Shown here: piece after piece, positions 16,665 to 26,345 of the stretch
Layout of the letters: each line of letters starts with the position of its first letter
Position numbering within the stretch: the first letter of the stretch is position 1
Assembly (NCBI GenBank): GCA_009840735.1
Contig: VXNF01000082.1
Coordinates: forward strand, 1 to 39,591
DNA length: 39,591 bases
Direction: 5' to 3'
From: Acidimicrobiia bacterium
Lineage (GTDB): Bacteria; Actinomycetota; Acidimicrobiia; Acidimicrobiales; CATQHL01
Translations under genes and position numbers: made by a program
The notes under the pieces: generated by a model
Told to the model about the DNA's origin: nothing
Database searches by the model: none
Seen by the model: the letters and a program-made list of their open reading frames with translations, nothing else

Positions 16665-17780
16665 GTGCAGGTACTGCAGCAGATCATCGCCGGCCTTGAG
16701 GACGGGAGCGTCTTCAGCCTGATCGGTCTGGCCATCGTGGTCATCATGAAGTCCACCGACGTGCCCAACTTCGCCATCGCGCAGATGGGCATCATGTGCG
16801 CCTTCATGGGCTGGTTCCTCTCCGCCGACCCAGCAGACGGCGGCGTGGGCTGGCCCTTCTGGCTGGCCATCATCATCGCCTTGCTGTTCGCCGGCGTCTT
16901 CGGCGCCGCGACGCAGTTCCTGCTCATCCGCCCGCTCGTGGGCCTTTCCAATCGGCCGCTGGCCTACGCCGCCGGCGCCGTCATGTGCTATCTGTCCATC
17001 GACTTCCTGCGCCGCGAAGGGTTGCCCACCTTCCTGGACTGGTTCCCCACCCCCGACGGTGGCTGGTCGTGGGGGGCCGCGGTGCCCCTCGGGATCCTCG
17101 CCGGTGTGCTCACGCTGCTGGCGGCCCGCGCCTGGGTCAAGCCGCTAGCCAAGGTGGACCACTTCCCGCTGCTGCTTCTGACCATCGGCATGACCTGGGG
17201 ACTGCTGTCGGGCAACCAGCTGCTCTGGGGCGTTCACGCGCGTGCCTTCGACGCGCCCTGGGACGACAAGACCCCCCTCAAGCTCACCAACCCCGATGGC
17301 AGCGTCCGCCTGATCATCGGGGCCGATGAGGTCGTGGCGATCGGCACCGGCCTGGCAATCGCCGTGGCAGTCGGCGTCTTCTTCCGGTCGAAGTGGGGCG
17401 TGCGCATGCGGGCCATCGCCGAGGACGGCACCACCGCCCGGCTGCTGGGAATCAACAGCGGGCGCATCTCGCTGATGGCCTGGGCGATGGGCGTCGCCAT
17501 CGGCGCCATCGCCTTGATCCTGCGCACCACCTCGGCGGTGCTGGACGTCTCCACCGCCAACGTCATCATCCTCAAGGGCTTCATCGCCGCGGTGCTGGGC
17601 GGCTTCACGTCGCTGTTGGGCACCTTCGCCGGCGGCATGGTCATCGGCGTCGGCGAGAGCCTCGTCGGCGGGCAGATCTCCACCAGCGTGCAGGCGGCGG
17701 TGGCCCTCTTGGTGGTCGTGCTGGTGCTGCTCGTGGTGCCAGGCGGCCTGACACGCGAGCGCTCGGCGCGGGAGGTCTGA
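16665..17780 (+). CDS. livH: ABC transporter permease, LivH type
   Basis: A 371-residue inner-membrane permease with about eight to nine hydrophobic segments. The N-terminus (QQIIAGLEDGSVFSLIGLA) and the central RMRAIAEDGTTARLLGINSGR loop are characteristic of LivH-family permeases; the latter is the cytoplasmic coupling loop that contacts the ATPase. The start is GTG at 16665, with GGGAGG about 15 bases upstream. It ends three bases before the second permease. At 371 residues it is longer than the typical ~300, with extra length in the region at about residues 90-150 and 190-215. Confidence 0.92.
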   Translation: MQVLQQIIAGLEDGSVFSLIGLAIVVIMKSTDVPNFAIAQMGIMCAFMGWFLSADPADGGVGWPFWLAIIIALLFAGVFGAATQFLLIRPLVGLSNRPLAYAAGAVMCYLSIDFLRREGLPTFLDWFPTPDGGWSWGAAVPLGILAGVLTLLAARAWVKPLAKVDHFPLLLLTIGMTWGLLSGNQLLWGVHARAFDAPWDDKTPLKLTNPDGSVRLIIGADEVVAIGTGLAIAVAVGVFFRSKWGVRMRAIAEDGTTARLLGINSGRISLMAWAMGVAIGAIALILRTTSAVLDVSTANVIILKGFIAAVLGGFTSLLGTFAGGMVIGVGESLVGGQISTSVQAAVALLVVVLVLLVVPGGLTRERSAREV

Positions 17781-17783
17781 GCC

Positions 17784-18838
17784 GTGAGCGAGACCGGCAC
17801 CGCCCCGAGTCGCCCGCTACACAAGCCCCGCGCCAAGGGCGTCCTGGGATACAGCGAGCCTGCCGCCGTGGCGCTGCTGTTCGGCGTCGCCGCGCTGCTG
17901 CCGCACATTCCCGCCGGCGGCCTCAACGGCCCCTACTGGCATGGCGTGCTCACCGGCATCTTGATCCACACCATCTCGGCCATGGGCTTCAACCTGCTCG
18001 TGGGCTGGGCCGGCCAACTCGGCCTAGCGCACGCCGGCTTCTTCGCCCTCGGCGCCTACGGCACGACCCTGCTGTACGAGGACGGCGTGCCGTACCTGGT
18101 CGCCATGGTCATCCTGGGGATGGTCTGCGCCGTCGTCGGCATCGTCATCGCCTTCCCGGCGGCCCGGCTCAAAGGCTTCTTTTTGGCGATCGCCACGCTG
18201 GCGTTCGGCGAGCTCCTCGTGAAGCTCATCGAGTTGGGCCCCGAGATGTGGGACTGGCTGGACACCGGCGCAAGCGGCGGGCGCAGCGTCAGGACCGTGT
18301 TCTCCGTCGGGGAGAGCAACGGACCCCTCACCCTGTACTTCACCGCGCTGATCATCCTGCTCCTCACCTACCTCGTGATGCTGGTGCTGACCCGGGGCCG
18401 CATGGGCCGCACCCTCAAGGCGATCCGCGACATCGACGTCGCCACCGGCCCGATCGGCATCCCCTCAACGCGCTACAAGCTCGTGGCGTTCGGCATCTCC
18501 GGGTTCATCGCCGCCATCGCCGGCGGCCTCTACGCCCAAGACATCCGCTTCTTGAGCCCGGCCTCCTTCAAGGACAACATGCTGGTGTTCATGCTGGTGA
18601 TCCTGGTGCTCGGCGGCGTCGGGCGCATCTGGGGGCCGCTGCTGGGGGCCATGTTCTACATCCTCATCCGCGAGCAGCTCGCCAGCTTCCAGATTCTGCG
18701 CCTCATCATCATCGGCATCGCCCTGATGATCGCCATCCTGGCCCTGCCCTATGGCTTCGCCTCGCTGCCGAGGCGCATCCAGGACAGCCGCTTCGGCAAG
18801 CAACTCCGCAACATGCCCCTCGCCAGGCTGTTCACGCT

Positions 18839-18842
<4 letters not shown>
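17784..18842 (+). CDS. livM: ABC transporter permease, LivM type
   Basis: A 352-residue membrane protein of the LivM family. It has the signature GFNLLVGWAGQLGLAHAGFFALGAYG near residues 70-95, the cytoplasmic coupling loop GRTLKAIRDIDVATGPIGI, and GGVGRIWGPLLGA. It pairs with the LivH-type permease to form the transmembrane channel. The start is GTG at 17784, and the stop overlaps the ATG of the first ATPase (ATGA). Confidence 0.93.
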
Positions 18843-19677
<835 letters not shown>

Positions 19678-19678
<1 letters not shown>

Positions 19679-20388
19679 TGGCCCTGCTAGAAGTCAACGA
19701 GCTGGTCAGCGGCTACGGCAGCCTGGAGGTCCTGCACGGCATCTCCCTCGAGGTGGCCGAGGGCGAGATCGTATCGGTGCTGGGCGCCAACGGCGCCGGC
19801 AAGACCACGTTCCTGCGGGCAGTCTCAGGCGTCCTGGACACTTGGTCCGGCAGCGTGAGCCTCGCCGGCGACAACCTGGCCGGGATGTCCGTCGAGCGCC
19901 GCGCCGGGGCGGGCCTGGGCCACCTGCCCGAGGGCCGCGGCGTGTTCCAGAATCTAACGGTGCGAGAGAACCTGGATCTCGGGACCGTGCTGCGCCGCGA
20001 CGGCGCCGCCGCCGTGAACGCCGACCGGGATCGGTTGCTGGGCATCTTCCCCGACCTCGCCGAGAAGATCCGCGACGGGGCCTCGTCGCTGTCGGGCGGC
20101 CAGCAGCAGATGCTGGCCCTGGCGCGAGCCATGCTGACCCGCCCGAAGCTGCTGATGATCGACGAGCTGTCCTTCGGGCTGGCGCCGTTCCTCGTGGACG
20201 AGCTGTTCAGCCTCGTCACCGAGTTGCGCGACGAGGGCAACACGTTCCTGCTCATCGAACAGAACGCCCAGGTTCTCGACATCTCCGATCGCACCTACGT
20301 CTTCAAGACGGGCAACAACGACATCTCCGGGCCGTCGGCCGAGTTGCGCCAGTCCCACGACCTGGTCCGCTCCTACCTCGGCACCTGA
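19678..20388 (+). CDS. livF: ABC transporter ATP-binding protein, LivF type
   Basis: A 236-residue nucleotide-binding subunit that completes the importer. It has Walker A GANGAGKTT, the family motif LGHLPEGRGVFQNLTVRENL, the signature LSGGQQQMLALARAM, and Walker B LLMIDELSFGLAP, with DEL where most relatives have DEP. The switch His of most LivF proteins is replaced in LLIEQNA, which is normal for this subfamily. It overlaps the preceding ATPase by one base. Confidence 0.93.
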
Positions 20389-20427
20389 GCACCGAGTCCT
20401 GGCCCCCAAGCATCGAAGCTGCTTCCG

Positions 20428-20973
20428 GTGAGTACACCACAACACCACAGCCTCCCGGCGGGTCTGCTGCCGACTGACGGCTTCTACCACTGGGGCATCG
20501 TGGCGTCGGACTTCGACGCCGCCTGCGACGAGCTGGGCGCGGTCTGCGGCCTGACATGGGCCAAGCCGATGCGGCGAGAGTTCGACCTGCGTCAGCCCGA
20601 CGGTGTCGTCACAGTGAACTTCCGGCTCACCTACTCCGTCGAAGGACCGCCGCACTATGAGATCGTGGAGGCCTCGCCCGGAACCCTCTGGGACCCCACC
20701 ACGGCCCACGGCGGCGTCCACCATCTGGGGTACTGGTCTACCGACGTGACCCGCGACGCCGCCCGGCTACAGGCCGCCGGCTACCCCTGCGGCGCCACCG
20801 CGGCCACCCCCGACGGGCTGCCCGCCGGATTCAGCTACCACCGTCTTCACTGCGGCCTGTGGGTCGAACTCGTGGACCTCTGCCGCAAGCCCGCCTACGA
20901 CGCTTGGATCGCCGGAGGCGACTTCCCCACCTTCAGACCGCCGGGGACACCGAACGCCGAACCGCAGACGTGA
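20428..20973 (+). CDS. VOC (glyoxalase/dioxygenase) superfamily protein
   Basis: A 181-residue protein with the paired beta-alpha-beta-beta-beta modules of the vicinal oxygen chelate fold. Possible metal ligands are His in FYHWGIVASDF, Glu in HYEIVEAS, His in GGVHHLGYWSTD and Glu in LWVELVDL, one per expected position. The start is GTG at 20428, 40 bases after livF. Members are isomerases, epimerases, lyases or extradiol dioxygenases. In this context a methylmalonyl-CoA epimerase-like or ring-modifying role is possible, but the exact reaction is not readable. The following lipoprotein gene overlaps its stop (GTGA). Confidence 0.8.
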   Translation: MSTPQHHSLPAGLLPTDGFYHWGIVASDFDAACDELGAVCGLTWAKPMRREFDLRQPDGVVTVNFRLTYSVEGPPHYEIVEASPGTLWDPTTAHGGVHHLGYWSTDVTRDAARLQAAGYPCGATAATPDGLPAGFSYHRLHCGLWVELVDLCRKPAYDAWIAGGDFPTFRPPGTPNAEPQT

Positions 20974-22100
20974 GCGGCCCTCCAGGCTGGCCGAGGCGGT
21001 GGGCAGGTAGCTTCTGGGGAGTGGCGCGCTTGTCGCTCATTCTGCTCGCGGCCATCCTGGCGGCAGGTTGCGGCTATTTCGAGACCGACGAGCCGCATCT
21101 GACGCCCCGCACGCCATTGCTGCCGCCGACCACCGAGGACCTGGGTGCGCCGCTGGCCCTCACGCCCACCTCCGCCCCGCCGCCGACGGCTGCCGATGCC
21201 CAAGGCGCCGACGAAGCCGATGCGCCGCCAGCCCAACCCGCCGAAGGCGAGGCGCCGGTCGACGACGAGAGCCCCGGCGGCGCAGTCCCCGGCGGCGCGG
21301 TCCCCGACGAGGAAGTCCCCGGCGGCGCGGTCCCCGACGAGGAAGTCCCCGGCGGCGGCGGCTCGCAAGGCGATACGGCGGCTGGCGCCGGGGGCGAGGC
21401 GCAGCGACTGGCGATCAACGTGGTGGGCGAGCTGAACCACTCCCCCACGGCCTTCACCCAGGGGCTGGAGATCTCCGACGGGCGCCTCTACGAGAGCACC
21501 GGCGCCCCCGGCGACCGCAACAGCAGCATCAGAGAGCTCGACCGCGCCACGGGCGAGATCGTGAACATCAGAACCTTCACCGAGGACCTATTCGGCGAGG
21601 GTCTCACCTTCGTGGACGGTCGCATCTACCAGCTCACCTGGCAGGCCGGAGTGGCGTTGGTCTGGGACCCTGAGGATCTCAGCGAGCAGGATCGCTTCGA
21701 GTACGAAGGCCAGGGTTGGGGGCTGTGCTTCAACGGCCGCGTCCTAGTCATGAGCGACGGCAGCGCCGAGTTGCACTTCCGGGATCCGCTCAGCTTCGAG
21801 CGGGTCGGCAATCCAGTGGTCGTGACCTTCAACGGCGAGGAACTGCCGTCGTTGAACGAGTTGGAGTGCGTCGGCGAGGCAGTCTGGGCGAACGTGTGGA
21901 GGACCGATCTAGTCGTCCAGATCGACACCGCGACCGGCGTCGTTCAAGCCGTCGCCGACGCCTCCGAGCTCGGCCTGCCCCGCTCGGGCGATCCCAACGC
22001 CGTCCTCAACGGCATCGCCTGGGACCCCGAGACCGAGACCTTCCTGATCACCGGCAAGGACTGGCCAACCATCTACGAAGTCACCTTCGAACCCCACTGA
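20970..22100 (+). CDS. Glutaminyl-peptide cyclotransferase lipoprotein (plant/bacterial beta-propeller type)
   Basis: A 376-residue secreted protein. With the GTG at 20970 (GTGA overlap) it has a basic N-terminus, a hydrophobic core and the lipobox AAGC with Cys at residue 34; a later GTG at 21021 gives a shorter signal. A Pro/Ala/Glu-rich linker (about 40-150) contains the repeat listed separately. From about residue 150 the sequence is the five-bladed propeller glutamine cyclotransferase family: SPTAFTQGLEISDGRLYEST, FGEGLTFVDGRIYQLTW, QGWGLCFNGRVLVMSDGS, LNELECV...ANVW, and LNGIAWD...ITGKDWP. Such enzymes convert N-terminal Gln to pyroglutamate on exported peptides. The link to the upstream transporter is probably only positional. 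Confidence 0.9.
   Translation: MSGPPGWPRRWAGSFWGVARLSLILLAAILAAGCGYFETDEPHLTPRTPLLPPTTEDLGAPLALTPTSAPPPTAADAQGADEADAPPAQPAEGEAPVDDESPGGAVPGGAVPDEEVPGGAVPDEEVPGGGGSQGDTAAGAGGEAQRLAINVVGELNHSPTAFTQGLEISDGRLYESTGAPGDRNSSIRELDRATGEIVNIRTFTEDLFGEGLTFVDGRIYQLTWQAGVALVWDPEDLSEQDRFEYEGQGWGLCFNGRVLVMSDGSAELHFRDPLSFERVGNPVVVTFNGEELPSLNELECVGEAVWANVWRTDLVVQIDTATGVVQAVADASELGLPRSGDPNAVLNGIAWDPETETFLITGKDWPTIYEVTFEPH
21285..21357 (+). repeat. 30-base in-frame tandem repeat in the lipoprotein linker
   Basis: Two identical 30-base units at 21285-21314 and 21315-21344, followed by a partial third. They encode VPGGAVPDEE twice and then VPGG. The repeat is in frame, so copy-number change would lengthen or shorten the linker without breaking the protein. 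Confidence 0.9.
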
Positions 22101-22123
22101 GCAACCCCGGCGGGGGGGCTCAG
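22097..22123. terminator. Bidirectional terminator-like hairpin between convergent genes
   Basis: CTGAGC at 22097-22102 pairs with GCTCAG at 22118-22123, and the inner CCCC/GGGG strengthens the stem. The hairpin contains both stop codons: the cyclotransferase TGA and, on the other strand, the esterase TGA. Confidence 0.55.
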
Positions 22124-23061
22124 CCGAGGGCGGTTCGGAGGGCAGCTGCTGCTTCGGCTTGGGCCGCCTCTGCTGCGTCCATCTCGGCGTCGAAGCCGAA
22201 GAACCCGTGGAACATGCCGTCGTAGCGCGAGCAAGTCACCTCGCAGCCCGCTGCTGCCAGCTTCGCCGCGTAGGCCTCGGCCTCGTCGCACAGCACGTCG
22301 TACTCGGCGGTGATGACCAGCGCGGGCGGCAGACCGGCGTGGCTAGAGGCGTGCAGGGGCGCCATGTAGGGGTCGGTGCGGTCGGCGTCGCCGGTGTAGT
22401 GGTCGTAGAACCAGCCCATGATCGCCCGCGTCAGCAACGGCCCGTCCGCGTGGGCGGCCATGGACCACCAAGCGTCGGGGTCCATGTCGCAGCACGGATA
22501 GACGAGCACCTGGAAGGCGATCGGTGGACCTCCCCGGTCTCGGGCGACCATGGCGGTCACCGCGGCCAGGTTCCCGCCCGCGGAGTCGCCCGCCACGGCC
22601 AGGCGCGCCGGGTCCGCGCCCAGTTCAGCGGCGTTGGCGGCCACCCAGCACGTCGCCGCGTAGCAGTCCTCGACCGCTGCGGGATACGGGTCCTCCGGCG
22701 CCCGCCGGTATTCCACCGACACGTAGATGAGCCCCGTGCGGTTCACCATCGAGCGAACCTGCGGCTCGTGAGTCTCGATGCTGCCCAGCACCCAACCCCC
22801 GCCGTGGAAGAACACGACCACGCCGGGCAACCGGTCGCCGTCGCCGGCACCGTGGGGCCAGAAGATGCGCAGGGTCAGGTCGTTGCCTTCGGGGCCCCGG
22901 ATGACCCGATCTTCGACCCGCCCGACCTCGGCAGGTCCCGCCTCCTGCTGGGTCTGGATGGTGTGGGCGCGCATCTCGTCGGCGGTCATCTCAGGCGAGA
23001 GTCTGAAGCCGTCGTCCTCCATCCTCTTCAGCACCGTGATGGCCTGTGGATCCAGCGGCAT
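22120..23061 (-). CDS. Alpha/beta hydrolase, hormone-sensitive-lipase-type esterase
   Basis: A 313-residue esterase. It has the oxyanion-hole motif FFHGGGWVLGS, the nucleophile motif AGDSAGGNLA, an acid residue in EYDVLCDEAEAYA and the catalytic His in DGMFHGFFG, which together form the full HSL-family triad. No signal peptide is seen. An AGGAGG site precedes the ATG at 23061. It is the last gene of a three-gene minus-strand operon after the zinc alcohol dehydrogenase. It probably hydrolyses a short-chain ester or lactone. Confidence 0.92.
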   Translation of the reverse strand: MPLDPQAITVLKRMEDDGFRLSPEMTADEMRAHTIQTQQEAGPAEVGRVEDRVIRGPEGNDLTLRIFWPHGAGDGDRLPGVVVFFHGGGWVLGSIETHEPQVRSMVNRTGLIYVSVEYRRAPEDPYPAAVEDCYAATCWVAANAAELGADPARLAVAGDSAGGNLAAVTAMVARDRGGPPIAFQVLVYPCCDMDPDAWWSMAAHADGPLLTRAIMGWFYDHYTGDADRTDPYMAPLHASSHAGLPPALVITAEYDVLCDEAEAYAAKLAAAGCEVTCSRYDGMFHGFFGFDAEMDAAEAAQAEAAAALRTALG

Positions 23062-23106
23062 GATTGTCCTCCTTGATCGTCGCTCGACCCGCTGCGGGGC
23101 GACCGC

Positions 23107-24138
23107 CTACCAGCCCTGGCCGAAGGTCAACACCGAGCGAAGCACCCGGCCGGCCTGCAAGTCCTCGATAGCCTCGTTGGCCTCGGCCAGCGGGCGCCGA
23201 TGCGTCAGCAAGTGTTCGGTGGTAATGGCGCCTCGGCGGTGCAACTCCAGCACGTCGCGGATGTCGTCGGGCGTGAAGCCCCGCGACCCCCAGACGCTGG
23301 ACTCCCGCCACACCAGGTCGGTGGCGCGTAGCTCGAACCCCTCGATGGTGGTGCCGATCAGCACCACCCGAGAGCCGATTCCCGAGGTGTCGATGGCTTG
23401 GCGGTCCACCACCGCCGAGCCGACGGTCTGCACCACCACCTCCGGTCCGCCCGGGCCGCACAGCGCCCGCACCCGCTCGGCCACGCCTGCGCCGCCGCGC
23501 ACCACATGATGCGCGCCGAGCCGCTCGGCCAGGGAGAGCTTGGCGTCGCTGCGGCTCACGGCGATCACCGTGCAGCCGAGGTGCGCAGCCAGCTGCACCG
23601 CGTTGGAGCCGATGCCGCCCACGCCGAAGATCACCACGGTCTCACCGGGCTGCACCTTGCCGATGCGCACCAGCCCGTGGTACGGCGTCGCCACGGCGTC
23701 GGTCAGCACCGCCACCGCTGCGGGGTCGTCGCTGGGCAGCACCGGAATGACGTTGCGCTCGGGCACCAGCACCGCGCTGGCGAAGGCGCCGTCGTACTCC
23801 ACGCCCATTCGGCGCACGCTGAGGCACATGTTGACGCGCCCGACGCTGCACATCCGGCAGGCGCCGCAGTGCTCGATGTAGTACAGCGCCACGGGAGTGC
23901 CCGGCGGCGTCAGCGACGGGTCCACGCCCTCACCGAGTTCGGCCACGACCCCGGACGCCTCATGGCCGGGCGTGATCGGCAGCGTCGAGTCGAAGCCGCC
24001 CTTGCGCAGAAACACGTCGCTGCCGCACACTCCGCAGGCCCGCACGTCCACCAGGATCCATCCGGGAGGCGGCTTCGGGTCGGGCCGCTCGAGGACCTCC
24101 AGCGGCGCGTTGTAGCGGTGCAGGACCGCGGCCTGCAC
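23107..24138 (-). CDS. Zinc-binding alcohol dehydrogenase (MDR family)
   Basis: A 343-residue medium-chain dehydrogenase. Catalytic zinc ligands are in RACGVCGSD and PGHEASG. The structural zinc lobe is complete with four Cys, CGACRMCSVGRVNMC. The NAD(P) Rossmann motif is IFGVGGIGSNAVQLAAHLG. It should oxidise an alcohol or polyol to an aldehyde or ketone. The start is GTG at 24138, ten bases after the stop of the Cys-rich unknown gene. It could in principle supply the sugar dehydrogenase that is missing from the sugar-acid locus at 30-37 kb, but the distance makes that speculative. Confidence 0.93.
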   Translation of the reverse strand: MQAAVLHRYNAPLEVLERPDPKPPPGWILVDVRACGVCGSDVFLRKGGFDSTLPITPGHEASGVVAELGEGVDPSLTPPGTPVALYYIEHCGACRMCSVGRVNMCLSVRRMGVEYDGAFASAVLVPERNVIPVLPSDDPAAVAVLTDAVATPYHGLVRIGKVQPGETVVIFGVGGIGSNAVQLAAHLGCTVIAVSRSDAKLSLAERLGAHHVVRGGAGVAERVRALCGPGGPEVVVQTVGSAVVDRQAIDTSGIGSRVVLIGTTIEGFELRATDLVWRESSVWGSRGFTPDDIRDVLELHRRGAITTEHLLTHRRPLAEANEAIEDLQAGRVLRSVLTFGQGW

Positions 24139-24148
24139 GGCGCGCCCG

Positions 24149-25276
24149 CTAGCCGATCCCCGGCAGGCCCAGGGCGCCGGCGTCGGGCAGGTCGCCGGCG
24201 TCGAAGTGCGAGGAGCCGAACACGCTGGGCTTGCGGCGCCCGACGCGCTCGTAGGCCTCTTCGGGCACAGTCGTGGGATCCTTGTACATCGTCCACTGGC
24301 AGCGCTGTCGCACCTCAGGGTCGCGGTCGGTGTCGGGGTACACGGGCGGGTCGATGACCCTCGTGGGGTAACCGAAGCGGTCCATCGGCATCTCCTCGTT
24401 CAACACGATGCAGTGGGCGCAGTAGAGGCAGATGCCCTTGGTGTAGTGGTTCCAGGAGGCGGGCTCCTCCGAGACGGCCCAGTTGTAGGGGGGCTCCATG
24501 CGTGCGGGCGTGTCCTCCTCCCAGTCGCCGCGGATGATCCGCCCGCCCGAGCCGCACGGGTCGAAGCGAATCACCCAACGGTCATCCTCCTCGATGAGCT
24601 CCATGTCACCGGTCCGCTCGGGGCCTACTAGGTGGCCGCGCATGGCCTCACAGGACACCGTGAGCAGGGTCTCCAGCGCCTCGTCCCACGGGTGCGAGTC
24701 GATGTCGAACTTCTGGTAGCGCCAACTGAACAGCGGCAGCAGCACCCGCTCGTACATGTCGGCGATGCCCTGAGCGCCGTGGCGGTCCTGGATGGCCGAC
24801 ATCAGACCGTAGGTGTGATCCACGTCACGGTCATGGGTCTGGCGCCAGACGTCCTTCATGACCTCCAGCGTGTCCAGCGCCTCGTCGGTCTCGGCCCGGT
24901 AGATGTGCTTCAGCAGGTTGCGCTGGTGGGTGCGGAAGCTGTCCCAGTGCCGGTGGGCGTTCCAAGGCTTCCCCTCGGGCGTGGTGAGCTTCGACTGCAC
25001 CTCGGCGTCCACGGCGGCCAGTTCCTCGGCGTCCATGCCCGCATCGGCCAGGAAGCCCCGCAGATCGTTCACCCACTGCCGGTACAGGGTGAAGCAGACA
25101 TTCGCCTCGTCCACGAAGTAGTCGGCCAGGTCGGCGGCGTGGTCCCAGTCGCCTTCCCGGACGGCCTCGGCGATCTTCCGGTAGGTGCCGATCGTCTGGT
25201 CCTGCCAGTCGCCGATGCGCACCCGCCGACCCAGCATCTCGGAGAACTCGATCCTGGTCTTCTCCTCAAGCGTCAT
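24149..25276 (-). CDS. Uncharacterised Cys-rich protein with CGSGGR and CxxCxxC motifs
   Basis: I do not recognise a characterised family for this 375-residue soluble protein. The N-terminal ~220 residues are helical and rich in Trp, His, Asp and Glu (for example WQDQTIGTYRKIAEAVREGDW). The C-terminal part has DPCGSGGR (C241), then ICLYCAHC (C283, C286, C289) and C326, a spacing that could bind zinc, iron or an Fe-S cluster. Similar CGSGGR plus C-rich segments are, from memory, found in unannotated proteins of actinobacteria and proteobacteria. A strong GAGGAGGG site precedes the ATG. It is the first gene of an operon with the alcohol dehydrogenase and esterase, which suggests a metal- or thiol-dependent catabolic role. 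Confidence 0.8.
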   Translation of the reverse strand: MTLEEKTRIEFSEMLGRRVRIGDWQDQTIGTYRKIAEAVREGDWDHAADLADYFVDEANVCFTLYRQWVNDLRGFLADAGMDAEELAAVDAEVQSKLTTPEGKPWNAHRHWDSFRTHQRNLLKHIYRAETDEALDTLEVMKDVWRQTHDRDVDHTYGLMSAIQDRHGAQGIADMYERVLLPLFSWRYQKFDIDSHPWDEALETLLTVSCEAMRGHLVGPERTGDMELIEEDDRWVIRFDPCGSGGRIIRGDWEEDTPARMEPPYNWAVSEEPASWNHYTKGICLYCAHCIVLNEEMPMDRFGYPTRVIDPPVYPDTDRDPEVRQRCQWTMYKDPTTVPEEAYERVGRRKPSVFGSSHFDAGDLPDAGALGLPGIG

Positions 25277-25338
25277 CGTCCACCCTCCTCAGCTCCGCCC
25301 CGCGCCCGACCCGCGGTCCGGCCACAACGTGTTCGGCG

Positions 25339-25344
25339 ACTATA
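25339..25344 (-). promoter_or_regulatory. Possible -10 box (TATAGT) of the Cys-rich/ADH/esterase operon
   Basis: On the minus strand GGGTATAGTCG lies about 63 bases upstream of the ATG at 25276. No good -35 is seen at the expected distance. The rest of the gap 25277-25485 contains an A+T-richer stretch (about 25430-25495) just before the truncated DUF4143 frame, with no recognisable gene. Confidence 0.3.
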
Positions 25345-25485
25345 CCCAACCGCCCGGTCGGCGACCCGGATCCGATACTTCCGGCGTCACGGCCGTCCAA
25401 GCCGGAAGCAACGACGAACGGTCGGTTCCAGAAGTGTCTTTTGGCCTAGTCAGATTCGGTGTTTTGGCTGGTTTGATTACCCCTT

Positions 25486-26148
25486 TTGGTATATTGCCCA
25501 CTGGGCGACCGGCGCAACTCCACCGGCGTCATGCGACTCATCCGATCCCTGGCCCGCAACGTCGCCTCCGAGGCCTCAGAGCGCACGCTCGCGACCGACA
25601 CCGGTGGCCAGCAATCGTTGCACCGCTCGACGGTGGCGAGCTATCTCGACTGCTTGCGGCGGCTCTTCGTCGTCGAGGAACTCCCGGCATGGACGGCGAA
25701 CCTGCGCTCACGCGCCCGGCTCCGCCAAAGCCCCAAGAGGCTCTTCACAGACCCGTCGCTGGCCGTGGCCGCGCTCAGAGCCAACCCGTCCCGGCTCAGT
25801 GCCGACCACGCCCTGCTCGGTCTGCTGTTCGAAGCCCTCGTGGTGCGGGACCTGCGGATCTACGCACAGGCGCTCGGCGGCCAGCTGCACCACTACCGAG
25901 ACAGCACCGGACTCGAAGTCGACATCATCATCGAACGCGGCGACGGCGAGTGGATCGCGGTTGAAGTCAAGCTCGGTGCAAGCGCGGCTATCGATCACGC
26001 AGCCGACGCGCTGCTCAAGTTGCGCGAACGCGTCGACACCGCGGTCCTCGGACGCCCGTCGAACCTCGTCGTCGTGACCGCTTCGGGCTACGGCTACCGC
26101 CGCCCCGACGGTGTGCTCGTCGCTCCAGTCACCGCGCTGGGCCCCTGA
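25486..26148 (+). pseudogene. Truncated DUF4143 protein (AAA domain missing)
   Basis: About 205-220 residues that align with the C-terminal half of the full-length ATPase at 29075-30361: GVMRLIRSLARNVA against GVMRLLESLSRNIA, FVVEELPAW against YVVEDLPAW, SRARLRQSPKR, FEALVVRDLRIYA, HYRDSTG, VEVKL and the ending GYGYRRPDGV...LGP. The whole N-terminal ATPase domain of roughly 220 residues is missing; similarity begins near 25500 and nothing like a Walker A motif lies upstream. The first in-frame start is TTG at 25486, with ATG at 25531. The remaining DUF4143 part, with its E-x-D...E-V-K nuclease-like core, is intact and could still fold, so it is either a decayed paralogue or a retained stand-alone domain. 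Confidence 0.75.
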
Positions 26149-26345
26149 GCCGGACCGGATCTTGGGGACCGCGGCCCCGCGTCGGCGCAATGGCCGCCAT
26201 CGCGCCCGTGGTGCGACCGACTCCCCAGACCGGAGATTGGCGGCCACCGCCGCCAGGCTCGCCGCGGCAGGCACAACCGGCTGCTGGAGGGCCAAGAAGG
26301 CCCCATGAACGTCGTCCGCCCCCTCGCAGCTAGCCTCGGCAGCCG

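Noticed and set aside
17393-18838. N-terminal two-thirds of a long frame leading into livG
   Set aside because: It overlaps the permease genes in another frame and is low-complexity Arg/His; the real gene starts at the ATG at 18839.
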